Origin: Alteromonas antoniana
GTDB taxonomy: Bacteria; Pseudomonadota; Gammaproteobacteria; Enterobacterales; Alteromonadaceae
NCBI RefSeq assembly: GCF_019249295.1
Contig: NZ_JAESDH010000036.1
Location: 1-35,053 of the forward strand
Direction of reading: 5' to 3'
DNA length: 35,053 nucleotides
The translations under genes were made by a program, and so were the position numbers. Under the pieces are notes generated by a model that saw nothing but the letters and a program-made list of their open reading frames with translations, did not search any database and was not told the origin of the DNA. Positions 8,133 to 16,254 of the stretch are shown here, piece by piece (within the stretch, counting starts at the first letter, position 1; each line of letters starts with the position of its first letter).

Positions 8133-9212
8133 ATGTTTTCTTCACCCTTTAAAGCGCTTATTATCGTTGCACTGCTGGCGTGGCTTTATCTGCTGGTCAC
8201 AACCCCGCGCCCTGGGGATGCTGCGAATACACTGGTGTCAAATGCGCCACCCCATCCCGTGGCACATTCTGATACTACTCAGTTGCGCATGCAGCAAGCG
8301 TCAACATCACCAACACTGGGCCACTACGTTGATACCTGTCTTCATCACAGCGCGCAAGCCAGCGACGCCATCGACCCCGCGCCGGTTTTTTACGAAAAGA
8401 TTGATGAACTCAAAAAGCACAGTGAATTTTTTGATGCTATGAGCGAATCGATGATGCAGGGTGAAAACAAGCTGGATAAACTGATTGCGCTCCACAGCGC
8501 GCAACCTGATGCGTTGGTCGCACTTGAGGTGGTTCGGGTATGTGCCGCAACGCCCGCGTTAGCGAAGTGCCATTCTGCGCTATTCGACACGCTTCACCTT
8601 TCGCCTTCCGATGCGCAGTCCTGGATATACCTGGCGAACTATTTCGCCGCGCGAGGAAACGCTGAAAAAGTACAGTACGCAATAAACCGCGCGCTTCAGG
8701 CTGACTTTTATGGAAACGGCTATGCAGAGCGGATCATTCGATTATCTGAGCAGATAAATCAACATACATCATCTGGTCTGTATATTGCCACCGTCGCGGC
8801 ATTGGGAATGGAGGCAGGCAATCAGGTGTTTCCTGCTGAACTCTTCCCATTCTGCAGCCAGGCGTCATCCGAGCTCCTTACCGCCTCCTTATGTCATAAA
8901 CTGGGGCAGGATATGGCGTCCAGAAGCAAGACCACAGGGCTCAGGCTAACAGGTAAGCGCCTGACCGCGATGATGCGGGACGTCAGCGACTTTCACTTTC
9001 CAGGTGATGAAAAAGTAATCGACGCCTCATTTGACGAAGGGAAGATGTTAGCGATATGGCCGCTAATGCAATATAACGAGCGGCTTTTAGTAAACTGGTT
9101 GAGCGATTTACAGGCTCTGGGAGAGCCGCAGGCGGCCGCCAGGGCGATAGCGACTGTCAACGCACTGGCGCAAACCAAAGATTACACGCACTGCGCTAAC
9201 GCAACTGATTAG
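8133..9212 (+). CDS. Membrane-anchored protein of unknown function, TPR-like segment
   Basis: I do not recognise this 359-residue protein. It begins with a hydrophobic segment (about 7-23) behind a short Lys-containing start, so it is probably exported and either anchored or cleaved. The rest is soluble and mostly helical. One helix pair around residues 165-192 ('SWIYLANYFAARGNAEKVQYAINRAL') looks like a tetratricopeptide repeat. There are several cysteines, which fits the periplasm. No catalytic motif was seen. There is no good ribosome binding site before the ATG at 8133. A 6-bp inverted repeat (8099-8104 with 8110-8115) lies just upstream. The open frame is long and base composition matches neighbours, so the gene is probably real. 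Confidence 0.65.
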   Translation: MFSSPFKALIIVALLAWLYLLVTTPRPGDAANTLVSNAPPHPVAHSDTTQLRMQQASTSPTLGHYVDTCLHHSAQASDAIDPAPVFYEKIDELKKHSEFFDAMSESMMQGENKLDKLIALHSAQPDALVALEVVRVCAATPALAKCHSALFDTLHLSPSDAQSWIYLANYFAARGNAEKVQYAINRALQADFYGNGYAERIIRLSEQINQHTSSGLYIATVAALGMEAGNQVFPAELFPFCSQASSELLTASLCHKLGQDMASRSKTTGLRLTGKRLTAMMRDVSDFHFPGDEKVIDASFDEGKMLAIWPLMQYNERLLVNWLSDLQALGEPQAAARAIATVNALAQTKDYTHCANATD

Positions 9213-9365
9213 CGGTGAAGCGCACTGTGCTTCGCTGACAACCGTGCGCTGGCCCCAAAGGAATGTCGTCAATACAGGCGCTCTATCTCAGCACCCCCAA
9301 TAAGCACGAGTGGGGTTTATACCACCCCGTAGTAGTACGTGATCGCAGGTTATTGCGGATTGGTA

Positions 9366-9740
9366 TTAACCAAAAATCTGATCGGCCAGCGTTTTCTGCA
9401 CTTTCTGAGCGGAATTCTTACTCATCTCAATTTCTACCGGCGCGTCCTGACCTGACACCCAGATTTTAAGTTCAGAGTCGGTATCAAAGTGTCCGGCGGT
9501 TTCAACGATAAACTGCGTAATTGCACGGTAAGGGATGGAGTGATAATTAACCTTACGCCCAGTCAGGCCCTGCTTATCAATCAGGATAAGACGCTTGGTG
9601 GTAAATACACTCAAATCTCTGATTAATTTAAACGCCGCAATCACCTGCTCGCTCTCCGCCATGACCGGCGCAAGCTCTTCCTGGATTTCGGCCGCGTCGG
9701 TTTCGCTGGCGTTGCCCATTAGTGTATCGAATAATCCCAT
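9366..9740 (-). CDS. Bacterial PH-domain protein (PF08000 type)
   Basis: The 124-residue cytosolic protein resembles the bacterial pleckstrin-homology family bPH_1. A short helical N-terminus (about 1-30) precedes strands with 'FKLIRDLSVFTTKRLILIDKQG', 'KVNYHSIPYRAITQFIVETAG' and 'SELKIWVSG', and the chain ends in a helix. This order of strands and final helix is characteristic. The family's role is poorly known; ligands are not established. AGGAG about seven bases before the ATG supports the start. The gene stands alone between two plus-strand units. Confidence 0.8.
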   Translation of the reverse strand: MGLFDTLMGNASETDAAEIQEELAPVMAESEQVIAAFKLIRDLSVFTTKRLILIDKQGLTGRKVNYHSIPYRAITQFIVETAGHFDTDSELKIWVSGQDAPVEIEMSKNSAQKVQKTLADQIFG

Positions 9741-10060
9741 GTCGCACTCCTCTGGTAATTCACGTTACGTAATCGGTATTCCGCGCTCGAAGTACTACTA
9801 CTTAGTCATCTTTCGCGCTGGCATGTAGATACCTTAATCTTTCGCTGTAGCCACTACCTACTCTAGCATGCAATTGTGCACGGTCGCTGTAAATTTATAA
9901 CCACCGAATTTACCAAAGCGCAGTGACATTGTCTGATGATAAGTTTGAATGTTGGCAAACAAACGCTACAAACACACTCCTGACGATTACCAGTTCACAC
10001 TACCACTGACTTGGTGGTAGGGTTATGCTCAGATAACATCCTCTGATATAAGGAAAAACC
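9741..10060. promoter_or_regulatory. 320-base divergent intergenic region with two inverted repeats
   Basis: No gene is seen. The region must hold the promoters of the PH-domain gene (leftwards) and of the dehydratase operon (rightwards). Two inverted repeats stand out: GTAAATT/AATTTAC (9889-9895 with 9907-9913) and CTACCAC/GTGGTAG (10000-10006 with 10014-10020). The second ends 40 bases before the dehydratase start codon, a reasonable place for an operator or leader hairpin. AAGGA at 10050-10054 is the ribosome binding site for the TTG at 10061. Confidence 0.45.
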
Positions 10061-11077
10061 TTGGCTTCTGAGCTTACGACGTTTGCCGATGTTGCGGCTG
10101 CCGCGACCCGTATCGCCGGCAAAGTGCAACACACCCCTCTGCTGGAGTCTCATTTGCTGAATACCTGGCTGGGTCAGCGCATTTTGTTTAAGGCGGAATG
10201 TCTGCAAACCACTGGGGCATTTAAGTTACGAGGCGCAACCAACTTCCTGGCCGCGATGGAAGCACGTGGCGAACTGCCCAAACATATTGTCGCCAACAGT
10301 TCAGGCAATCATGCTCAGGCTGTGGCGTATGCCGCATCGCTGTATCACATTCCGGCCACCATATTTTCTTCGCAGCGTATTTCTGAGGTAAAAGCAGCGG
10401 CAACACGCGGCTACGGAGCGGAGCTTTGCCTGTTCCCTACCCGCACAGAAGCTGACAGCGCCGTCGCAGAAGCAGCAAACGCCGCTGATACGGTTTGGAT
10501 CCCGCCTTATAACCACCCGGACATTATCGCCGGTCAGGGCACTGCGACGCTTGAAGCGCTGCAGGATGCCGGCCATGTCGATGCGGTATTTGCGCCCTGC
10601 GGTGGGGGTGGTCTGTTAAGTGGTGCACTGCTGGTCACCCGCGAGCTGATGCCAGACGCCAGCGTAATTGGCGCTGAACCGGCCGCCGCCAATGATGCCT
10701 CGCGCTCGTTGCAGTCGGGTCAGATAGAAACCCTTGATGGTATGCCGGACACCCTGGCCGACGGTGCTGCTACGCCCAGCGTAGGCGAACACACCTTTCC
10801 CTTGTTGCAACAGCTTGATGATTTCTATGAAGTGGAAGAAAACCAGATTGCCTACTGGACACAATGGTTGCAACACCTGCTGAAAATTCACGTTGAGCCA
10901 ACCTGCGCGATGAGCATGGCTGCGGTAGCGGCGTGGGCCGTTAATACGCCACCCGGACAAACGGCACTGGTGATGCTGTCTGGCGGCAACATCAGTCAAG
11001 CCAGTATGAGCAAAATCTGGCACACTGACTATTTGCAGCAGCCCCCAAACATTACCCAACAGGAAGATAACGCATGA
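10061..11077 (+). CDS. PLP-dependent threonine/serine dehydratase-like protein
   Basis: The 338-residue protein is a fold-type II PLP enzyme. The cofactor lysine is Lys55 in 'TGAFKLRGA', the substrate loop S-S-G-N-H is at 80-84, the phosphate-binding glycines are at 181-184, and S-G-G-N is at 307-310. There is no C-terminal ACT-type regulatory domain, so it is not the biosynthetic IlvA form. Its size fits catabolic threonine dehydratase, serine racemase or hydroxyaspartate dehydratase, which sequence alone does not separate. Translation starts at TTG behind AAGGA. It is the first gene of a four-gene unit and overlaps the amidohydrolase gene by 4 bases. With the permease two genes on, a role in amino-acid catabolism is likely. 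Confidence 0.85.
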   Translation: MASELTTFADVAAAATRIAGKVQHTPLLESHLLNTWLGQRILFKAECLQTTGAFKLRGATNFLAAMEARGELPKHIVANSSGNHAQAVAYAASLYHIPATIFSSQRISEVKAAATRGYGAELCLFPTRTEADSAVAEAANAADTVWIPPYNHPDIIAGQGTATLEALQDAGHVDAVFAPCGGGGLLSGALLVTRELMPDASVIGAEPAAANDASRSLQSGQIETLDGMPDTLADGAATPSVGEHTFPLLQQLDDFYEVEENQIAYWTQWLQHLLKIHVEPTCAMSMAAVAAWAVNTPPGQTALVMLSGGNISQASMSKIWHTDYLQQPPNITQQEDNA

Positions 11078-12723
11078 CGCTATTACTCCGTGTACTGACC
11101 CTTAGCCTGTCGGCGGTCTCGCTGCCGCTTCTGGCTTCAACAACGCTGGTTGAAAATGTAAAAGGCTACACCCTTAACAGCAGTGGCGAGCTTGTAAGCT
11201 TTAACGCTCTTCTTATCGAAGACGGAAAAGTGGTATCGCTGGATGCTGAAACTCCACAGGCCGATACCGTCATTGACGGCAAAGGCAAAACGCTGATACC
11301 GGGCTTAATTGATGCCCATGGTCACCTGCTGGGACTGGGTGCCAACCTGCTTGAAGTCGATGTGCGCGAAAGTGGTTCTGCAAAAGAAGCCGCAGAGGCT
11401 GTTGCGGCTTACGCCTTTGCCAATCCGCAGCAAATCTGGATAACCGGCCGCGGCTGGAATCAGGAGCTATGGCCCGACAGAGCCTTCCCCACCGCTGCCA
11501 TGCTGGATAAGCAAATCAGCGATCGTCCTGTCTGGCTCACCCGCGTTGATGGTCACGCTGGCTGGGCGAACAGTGAGGCGTTGGCACTCGCCGGCATTAC
11601 GCCTGAAACCCCGGACCCGGAAGGCGGTCAGATTATTCGTGACGCCGACGGTAACGCCACCGGCGTACTTATTGATAACGCCATGGCGATGGTAGAACAA
11701 CACATGCCAACAGCCAGTGTCGCGCAATACGACGCGCAACTTGAAGCTGCGGGTGAGCAATTACTATCGCTAGGTGTCACGTCGATGCACGATGCTGGCA
11801 TTAGTCGTGACGTATACGACTTTTATCTGAAGCGTGCGGTAGAAGGAACTCTGCCGGTTCGCGTGTACGCGATGATAGCGGCCACCGATCCCGAGCTAAA
11901 CACCATGCTGGAAAACGGACTTATCGACAGTGCTGATGATTTTCTCGAAATAAAGTCAGTAAAAGCCTATGGCGATGGCGCGCTGGGAAGTCGTGGCGCG
12001 GCGCTGCTAAAACCCTATTCTGATGCACCGCATCAACACGGTTTAATGCTCACACAGCCTGATGATTTCGACGCCTTGTTTACTCACATTATCAGCAATG
12101 GCTTCCAGTTGAACTTTCACGCCATCGGAGACAGAGCCAACCATCTGGCATTAAATCAGTTTGAAAAAACCTTCAATACAACCGGTGGGAAAGCGCTGCG
12201 AAACCGTATTGAGCATGCGCAGGTAGTTGCGGTAGAAGATCTGCCTCGCTTCGCGGAGCTGGAAGTGCTGCCCTCTATGCAACCTACCCACGCCACCAGC
12301 GACATGAACATGGCCGAAGACCGTATCGGTCAAAAACGCATGAAAGGCGCATATGCTTGGCAGACATTACTGAACTCGGGGATAGCTCTGCCGCTGGGCT
12401 CTGACTTTCCCGTTGAGCTTGCTAACCCGTTTTACGGCATTCATGCCGCCGTGACACGTCAGGACAGAAACAATCAGCCAGTAGAAGGCTGGTATGCCCA
12501 CGAAGCCATGACACTGAAACAGGCCTTTCGCGGCTTTACGCTGGATGCCGCCTACGCCGCACACATGGAGCAAACGCTGGGCACGTTAGAGCCTGGCAAG
12601 TGGGCTGACTTCCTGCTCATTGACAGAGACTTGTTTAACATTCCAGAAGAGGATTTATGGAAAGTTCAGGTGCTCGAAACCTATCTTGCCGGTGAAAAAG
12701 TTTACGATGCGACCGGGCGATAA
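11074..12723 (+). CDS. Exported YtcJ-like metal-dependent amidohydrolase
   Basis: This 549-residue protein belongs to the amidohydrolase superfamily, YtcJ-like group (Pfam Amidohydro_3). A signal peptide (1-21, ending L-A-S) puts it in the periplasm. Metal and active-site candidates are His82 and His84 in D-A-H-G-H, Lys297 in V-K-A-Y-G-D-G (possibly carboxylated), His349 in N-F-H-A-I-G-D, His381 in E-H-A-Q and Asp444 in G-S-D-F-P. Members of the group hydrolyse amide bonds of various N-substituted compounds; the substrate here is unknown. The start overlaps the dehydratase stop (ATGA), and the permease gene follows after 15 bases. This suggests release of an amino acid outside the membrane, then uptake and breakdown, which is an inference from order. 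Confidence 0.85.
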   Translation: MTLLLRVLTLSLSAVSLPLLASTTLVENVKGYTLNSSGELVSFNALLIEDGKVVSLDAETPQADTVIDGKGKTLIPGLIDAHGHLLGLGANLLEVDVRESGSAKEAAEAVAAYAFANPQQIWITGRGWNQELWPDRAFPTAAMLDKQISDRPVWLTRVDGHAGWANSEALALAGITPETPDPEGGQIIRDADGNATGVLIDNAMAMVEQHMPTASVAQYDAQLEAAGEQLLSLGVTSMHDAGISRDVYDFYLKRAVEGTLPVRVYAMIAATDPELNTMLENGLIDSADDFLEIKSVKAYGDGALGSRGAALLKPYSDAPHQHGLMLTQPDDFDALFTHIISNGFQLNFHAIGDRANHLALNQFEKTFNTTGGKALRNRIEHAQVVAVEDLPRFAELEVLPSMQPTHATSDMNMAEDRIGQKRMKGAYAWQTLLNSGIALPLGSDFPVELANPFYGIHAAVTRQDRNNQPVEGWYAHEAMTLKQAFRGFTLDAAYAAHMEQTLGTLEPGKWADFLLIDRDLFNIPEEDLWKVQVLETYLAGEKVYDATGR

Positions 12724-12738
12724 GCACAGTTTGTTGAT

Positions 12739-14028
12739 ATGGAGCTGAAACGCAACATCGGCTTTCTTGGTGCCAGCTTTCTGGTATTAAACGGCTTGAT
12801 TGGCGCTGGCATCTTTGCGTTGCCAGCAAAAATGGCTGCCACTCTGGGTGCAGCCAGTCCATGGATCTTCCTGTTGTTTGGCGGCCTGATGCTGACCATT
12901 GTCTGGTGTTTTGGCCAGCTTGCTGTAAAGCTTCAGGAAACCGGCGGGCCGACAGTCTATAGCGAGGCTGCTTTTGGCCCCTTTGCGTCCTTTCAGACAG
13001 GCTGGTTGTATTACCTGGCACGTGCCACGGCCATTGCGGCCAACATGCACGTGTTATTGTTGAACGCCGGATACCTCTGGCCACAACTGCAAACATCGAT
13101 GGGGGAATCTTTGGCGATTCTCGTTATCAGTGGTTTGCTGATTTGGGTTAACGTAACCGGTGTGAAAAGAGCGATCCGTGCACTGGATGGAATCACCCTG
13201 CTCAAACTGCTTCCGTTTATGGCACTGATTATAACGGGCCTTATCAGCTTACCTGAGCACACCTCAACCTTTACTCTGCCACCGATTGATACGGTGGGTG
13301 CCGGGGCGTTGCTGACACTCTACGCATTTATTGGTTTTGAAACCGTCGTGGTGACTTCCGGTGAAACGCGAAATCCGGCCAAAACGATCCCAAGAGCCCT
13401 GATGGTGACCGTTATTGCTATCGCACTTTTTTACTTTACTGTGCAATACGTGTATTGGCACACCATGGGTGCAGGCGAACCGGACGATGCACCGCTGATC
13501 GCGCTCGCCGATACGTTGTTTGGTCCGGTTGGCGCTATCATTCTGACACTAACCGCGGTGTTTTCTGTTGCCGGGAACTTGCTGGCTAACAGTATTTCCA
13601 CATCACGGCTCACCTTTGCCATGGCGAAGGAGAAAACGTTGCCGGCTCCCTTTGCTCATGTCCATCCGCGTTTTGCCACGCCGGACGTATCAATTATCGT
13701 GCTGGGTGTTTTTGCAGCGATTATGGCGTTGAGCGGTGGCTTTGTCTGGCTGGCAGTCGCCAGCGTGCTGTCCAGGCTATTGGTGTATATTCTCTGTATC
13801 TCAGCCCTGTTAAAACTGCAGCATCAGAGGCGCTGGCTGACACAGGCAACCTTGCTGAAAGTGGTCCTGGCCTGGGTCGTTCCGGTCATCGCCATCGCGG
13901 TTTGTGCCTGGTCTGTTGCGCAGTCAACCGCCAACGCCTGGTGGTTTCTTATCGGTGAGTGCGTGGCTGGCAGCCTGTTGTATTTCATTTTGAAAAGGCG
14001 TTCACAGAGCAGCACTGGCGCAGACTGA
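12739..14028 (+). CDS. APC-family amino-acid permease
   Basis: The 429-residue integral membrane protein has about 12 membrane segments. The first helix carries the typical APC pattern 'NGLIGAGIFALPAKMA' (about residues 18-33), with the unwound Gly-rich substrate site. 'YAFIGFETVVVTSGETRNP' in the middle is the matching motif around helix 6. These proteins exchange or import amino acids, often with H+ or Na+. The specific substrate cannot be read. It lies 15 bases after the amidohydrolase and overlaps the next gene by one base at its stop (TGATG), so it is in the same operon. Confidence 0.88.
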   Translation: MELKRNIGFLGASFLVLNGLIGAGIFALPAKMAATLGAASPWIFLLFGGLMLTIVWCFGQLAVKLQETGGPTVYSEAAFGPFASFQTGWLYYLARATAIAANMHVLLLNAGYLWPQLQTSMGESLAILVISGLLIWVNVTGVKRAIRALDGITLLKLLPFMALIITGLISLPEHTSTFTLPPIDTVGAGALLTLYAFIGFETVVVTSGETRNPAKTIPRALMVTVIAIALFYFTVQYVYWHTMGAGEPDDAPLIALADTLFGPVGAIILTLTAVFSVAGNLLANSISTSRLTFAMAKEKTLPAPFAHVHPRFATPDVSIIVLGVFAAIMALSGGFVWLAVASVLSRLLVYILCISALLKLQHQRRWLTQATLLKVVLAWVVPVIAIAVCAWSVAQSTANAWWFLIGECVAGSLLYFILKRRSQSSTGAD

Positions 14029-14909
14029 TGAAGACGCGTTATGTTGTTGGCGGCATCCTCCTTACAGGCATTTTCGCTATCTTGTTCACAGCGTACCCCG
14101 CCTGGCGGAAAGCGTCTGATAACGGTGGGCAGCAGCCCGCCACACCGTTTAACATTGCAGGGAATTTGTATTATGTTGGCGCCAATGATGTCACGGCCTT
14201 CCTGTTGGTTGACGATTCGGGCCATGTACTGATTGATGGGGGCTACCCCGGCACAGCAAGCATGATCCTCAATAGTGTCCGCGAACTTGGCTTTTCACCA
14301 CGTGATATCAAGTGGCAGCTAAACACGCATGCGCATCTTGATCACGCGGGCGGTCTGGCGGACATTCAATCTCATACAGGCGCAACGGTTCTGGCTTCCC
14401 ATGACAGTGCGCAAATTCTTCGTCGTGGCGGGCAAAGCGACACTATGTTGGGGCCGCTAAGTTTTCTGACTCACCTGCCGTTTTTACAATACCCGCCGGT
14501 AACTGACGTTCAGGCATTTTCAGATAACAAGGTTCTTGAGCTGGGTTCTCACCGGCTTACCCCCGTTTCTACCCCCGGCCACATGCCGGGGTGCACCAGT
14601 TGGTACTTTCCGGTTACCGATCGGGGTGTCCAACACCACGTATTGCTTAGCTGTGGTTTGTCCCCGCCTCTCACGCTGACCCTTTTTAAAGACAAGAATA
14701 CGATTGAAGCGTTTGAGAAAAGTTTCCTGCAATTGGAGGCACTCGATGTGGATATTTTTCTGACTCCTCATGCAAGAACATTTGGTCGCTGGAAGAAATA
14801 TCAGCAGAACCTGCAGAACCTTTCAGAGCCAAATGCATTTATAGACAGGCCGGGATGGCAGCAGTATCTGAAGTCCGCCAGACAGCGTGTGGATGAGGCT
14901 GCGAGGTAG
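14028..14909 (+). CDS. Subclass B3-like metallo-beta-lactamase-fold protein
   Basis: With the start at 14028 the protein has 293 residues. An N-terminal hydrophobic segment (about 4-22) indicates export or anchoring. Residues 40-135 ('PFNIAGNLYYVG...HVLIDGG...') closely resemble subclass B3 enzymes such as FEZ-1. Metal ligands are present: His101, His103, Asp105 and His106 in H-A-H-L-D-H, His185 in P-G-H-M-P-G, and His248 in T-P-H. The segment around the place of the B3 serine reads S-C-G-L-S-P-P (about 208-214), so that site may differ. It could be a beta-lactamase or a related hydrolase such as a lactonase. The frame is open from 13959, but TGATG coupling to the permease and the signal segment favour 14028. 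Confidence 0.82.
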   Translation: MKTRYVVGGILLTGIFAILFTAYPAWRKASDNGGQQPATPFNIAGNLYYVGANDVTAFLLVDDSGHVLIDGGYPGTASMILNSVRELGFSPRDIKWQLNTHAHLDHAGGLADIQSHTGATVLASHDSAQILRRGGQSDTMLGPLSFLTHLPFLQYPPVTDVQAFSDNKVLELGSHRLTPVSTPGHMPGCTSWYFPVTDRGVQHHVLLSCGLSPPLTLTLFKDKNTIEAFEKSFLQLEALDVDIFLTPHARTFGRWKKYQQNLQNLSEPNAFIDRPGWQQYLKSARQRVDEAAR

Positions 14910-14973
14910 TAACCATTGATGGATAGAAAGTCGGCGAGGAAACTTTCAGGATAGGGTGTGTGATACACAGTAA

Positions 14974-14993
14974 AAGGGGCCAACAGGCCCCTT
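14974..14993. terminator. Bidirectional terminator between two MBL-fold genes
   Basis: A perfect 8-bp stem (14974-14981 with 14986-14993) with an AACA loop lies between the convergent genes ending at 14909 and 15018. An A run on its left gives a U run in the leftward transcript. In the rightward direction the tail is only moderately T-rich. Confidence 0.85.
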
Positions 14994-15017
14994 ATTTAAT
15001 CGACTACCAATAGTGTT

Positions 15018-15872
15018 TTAGTAGAGGGTGTTAATCCAGCGCTCTTCGGTAATGAAGTTCCAGCTCCATGCTGACCACTTATCTCCTAAGCCCTGTTCTA
15101 CAATATCGTCAACACTCATGCCATCAGCTTTGTGCTTTTGCACAATGTCGCGGGTCGCTTCAATCATCTCAAGGAACGCCTGATAATCTGCCTTGTTGGC
15201 GAGCGGACCGTGACCGGGAATAATCACCGTATCGTCATCGATTTTACCCAGCAGTGTTTTTACAGAGGTAATGTAACCTTCAACGCTACCTCCAGACTTC
15301 AGATCGATAAACGGAAAGCGCTCATTGAAGAACAAATCACCGGTATGCAACACATCAGGTTCTTCAAACCACACCACACTGTCACCATCGGTGTGACCAT
15401 TTGGCAAATGCATGACGTGTAACGTCTCGCCGTTGAAGTGCAGCTTGATGCCATCTTCATAAGTCACCACCGGCAGGGCGGCTTCAGAAACCTTATCGTC
15501 ATTTGCCAGACGGACGCGCACATTCTCGTGGGCAAAGATGGTTGAACCTTTGTGTTCGTGGAAGAAGGCATTAGAACCGGTGTGATCGCCGTGATAGTGG
15601 GTATTGATAATATATTTGGGTTTATCACTGCCCAGCTTCCCCATCGCGGCGGCAATTTTCTCAGCCAGTGGCTCATACTGATCATCAATGATGAGTATGC
15701 CGTCATCACCCGCTGATACACCAATGTTACCACCTGAGCCCTGCAACATATGCACGGCCCCATTAAGCGGGGTATCTGTGATTTCTACATTTGCGAATCT
15801 GTCGTCAGCGGTCGCACCAAACGACAGCGTAACCGCGCAGACCGTTGCGGCCAGGCGATGGATTATTTTCAT
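15018..15872 (-). CDS. Exported metallo-beta-lactamase-fold hydrolase
   Basis: The chosen ATG gives 284 residues with a signal peptide (1-22, ending A-T-A). All ligands of a two-metal MBL-fold hydrolase are present: His92, His94, Asp96 and His97 in H-Y-H-G-D-H, His160 in N-G-H-T-D-G, Asp179 in H-T-G-D and His221 in P-G-H. An aspartate at the position of the B1 lactamase cysteine points to a general hydrolase (glyoxalase II-like site) rather than a classical B1 lactamase. The substrate is unknown. The frame is open back to 15935, but a GGAG site lies before 15872 and the extra 21 residues do not look like a signal peptide. It is convergent with, and clearly different from, the B3-like gene. 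Confidence 0.82.
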   Translation of the reverse strand: MKIIHRLAATVCAVTLSFGATADDRFANVEITDTPLNGAVHMLQGSGGNIGVSAGDDGILIIDDQYEPLAEKIAAAMGKLGSDKPKYIINTHYHGDHTGSNAFFHEHKGSTIFAHENVRVRLANDDKVSEAALPVVTYEDGIKLHFNGETLHVMHLPNGHTDGDSVVWFEEPDVLHTGDLFFNERFPFIDLKSGGSVEGYITSVKTLLGKIDDDTVIIPGHGPLANKADYQAFLEMIEATRDIVQKHKADGMSVDDIVEQGLGDKWSAWSWNFITEERWINTLY

Positions 15873-16007
15873 TCTGATTGCTCCAAAGTGAGTCGTTACC
15901 GATTCATTTATGCGCATTACTGCTACAAAGATCACCTTTTTGTGAGTAATTGCGATTTACGCCAGGCTATATATTCCTGACAGGCATCTTCACCGCTGTA
16001 GTAACAA

Positions 16008-16253
16008 TCAGATAGGTTGCTCCACGCCCTCTGGTTGTGGTTTAAGAAAAGCAAACCTGGGCTTTTCCTCTCCGTCGCGCAATACGGTCTCGGTAAACAT
16101 AGACAGTGGCCTTACCCATAAAGCACGCTCTCCATAACACGGGCGATATATCACCAAGGTTTCTTCGGTTTCTGAATGGGTAGCCGTGCCAATAACATCA
16201 TAGTGCGCGCCCTTATAATGCTGGTAGCGACCGGTTTTCAAAATATGTGACAT
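16008..16253 (-). CDS. DUF1653-family protein
   Basis: This 81-residue protein matches DUF1653 (PF07866). The signature is 'GRYQHYKGAHYDVIG' followed by 'HSETEETLVIYRPCYGERALWVRPLSMF'. The family is small, beta-rich and cytosolic, with unknown function. It begins one base after the dinB stop codon, so it is very probably translated from the dinB message and shares its SOS control. The C-terminal tail after residue 65 is Pro/Glu-rich and variable in this family. Confidence 0.88.
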   Translation of the reverse strand: MSHILKTGRYQHYKGAHYDVIGTATHSETEETLVIYRPCYGERALWVRPLSMFTETVLRDGEEKPRFAFLKPQPEGVEQPI

Positions 16254-16254
16254 G

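Noticed and set aside
9263..9469. Small plus-strand open frame of 68 codons
   Set aside because: Half of it lies opposite the PH-domain gene, it has no ribosome binding site, and its composition looks random.
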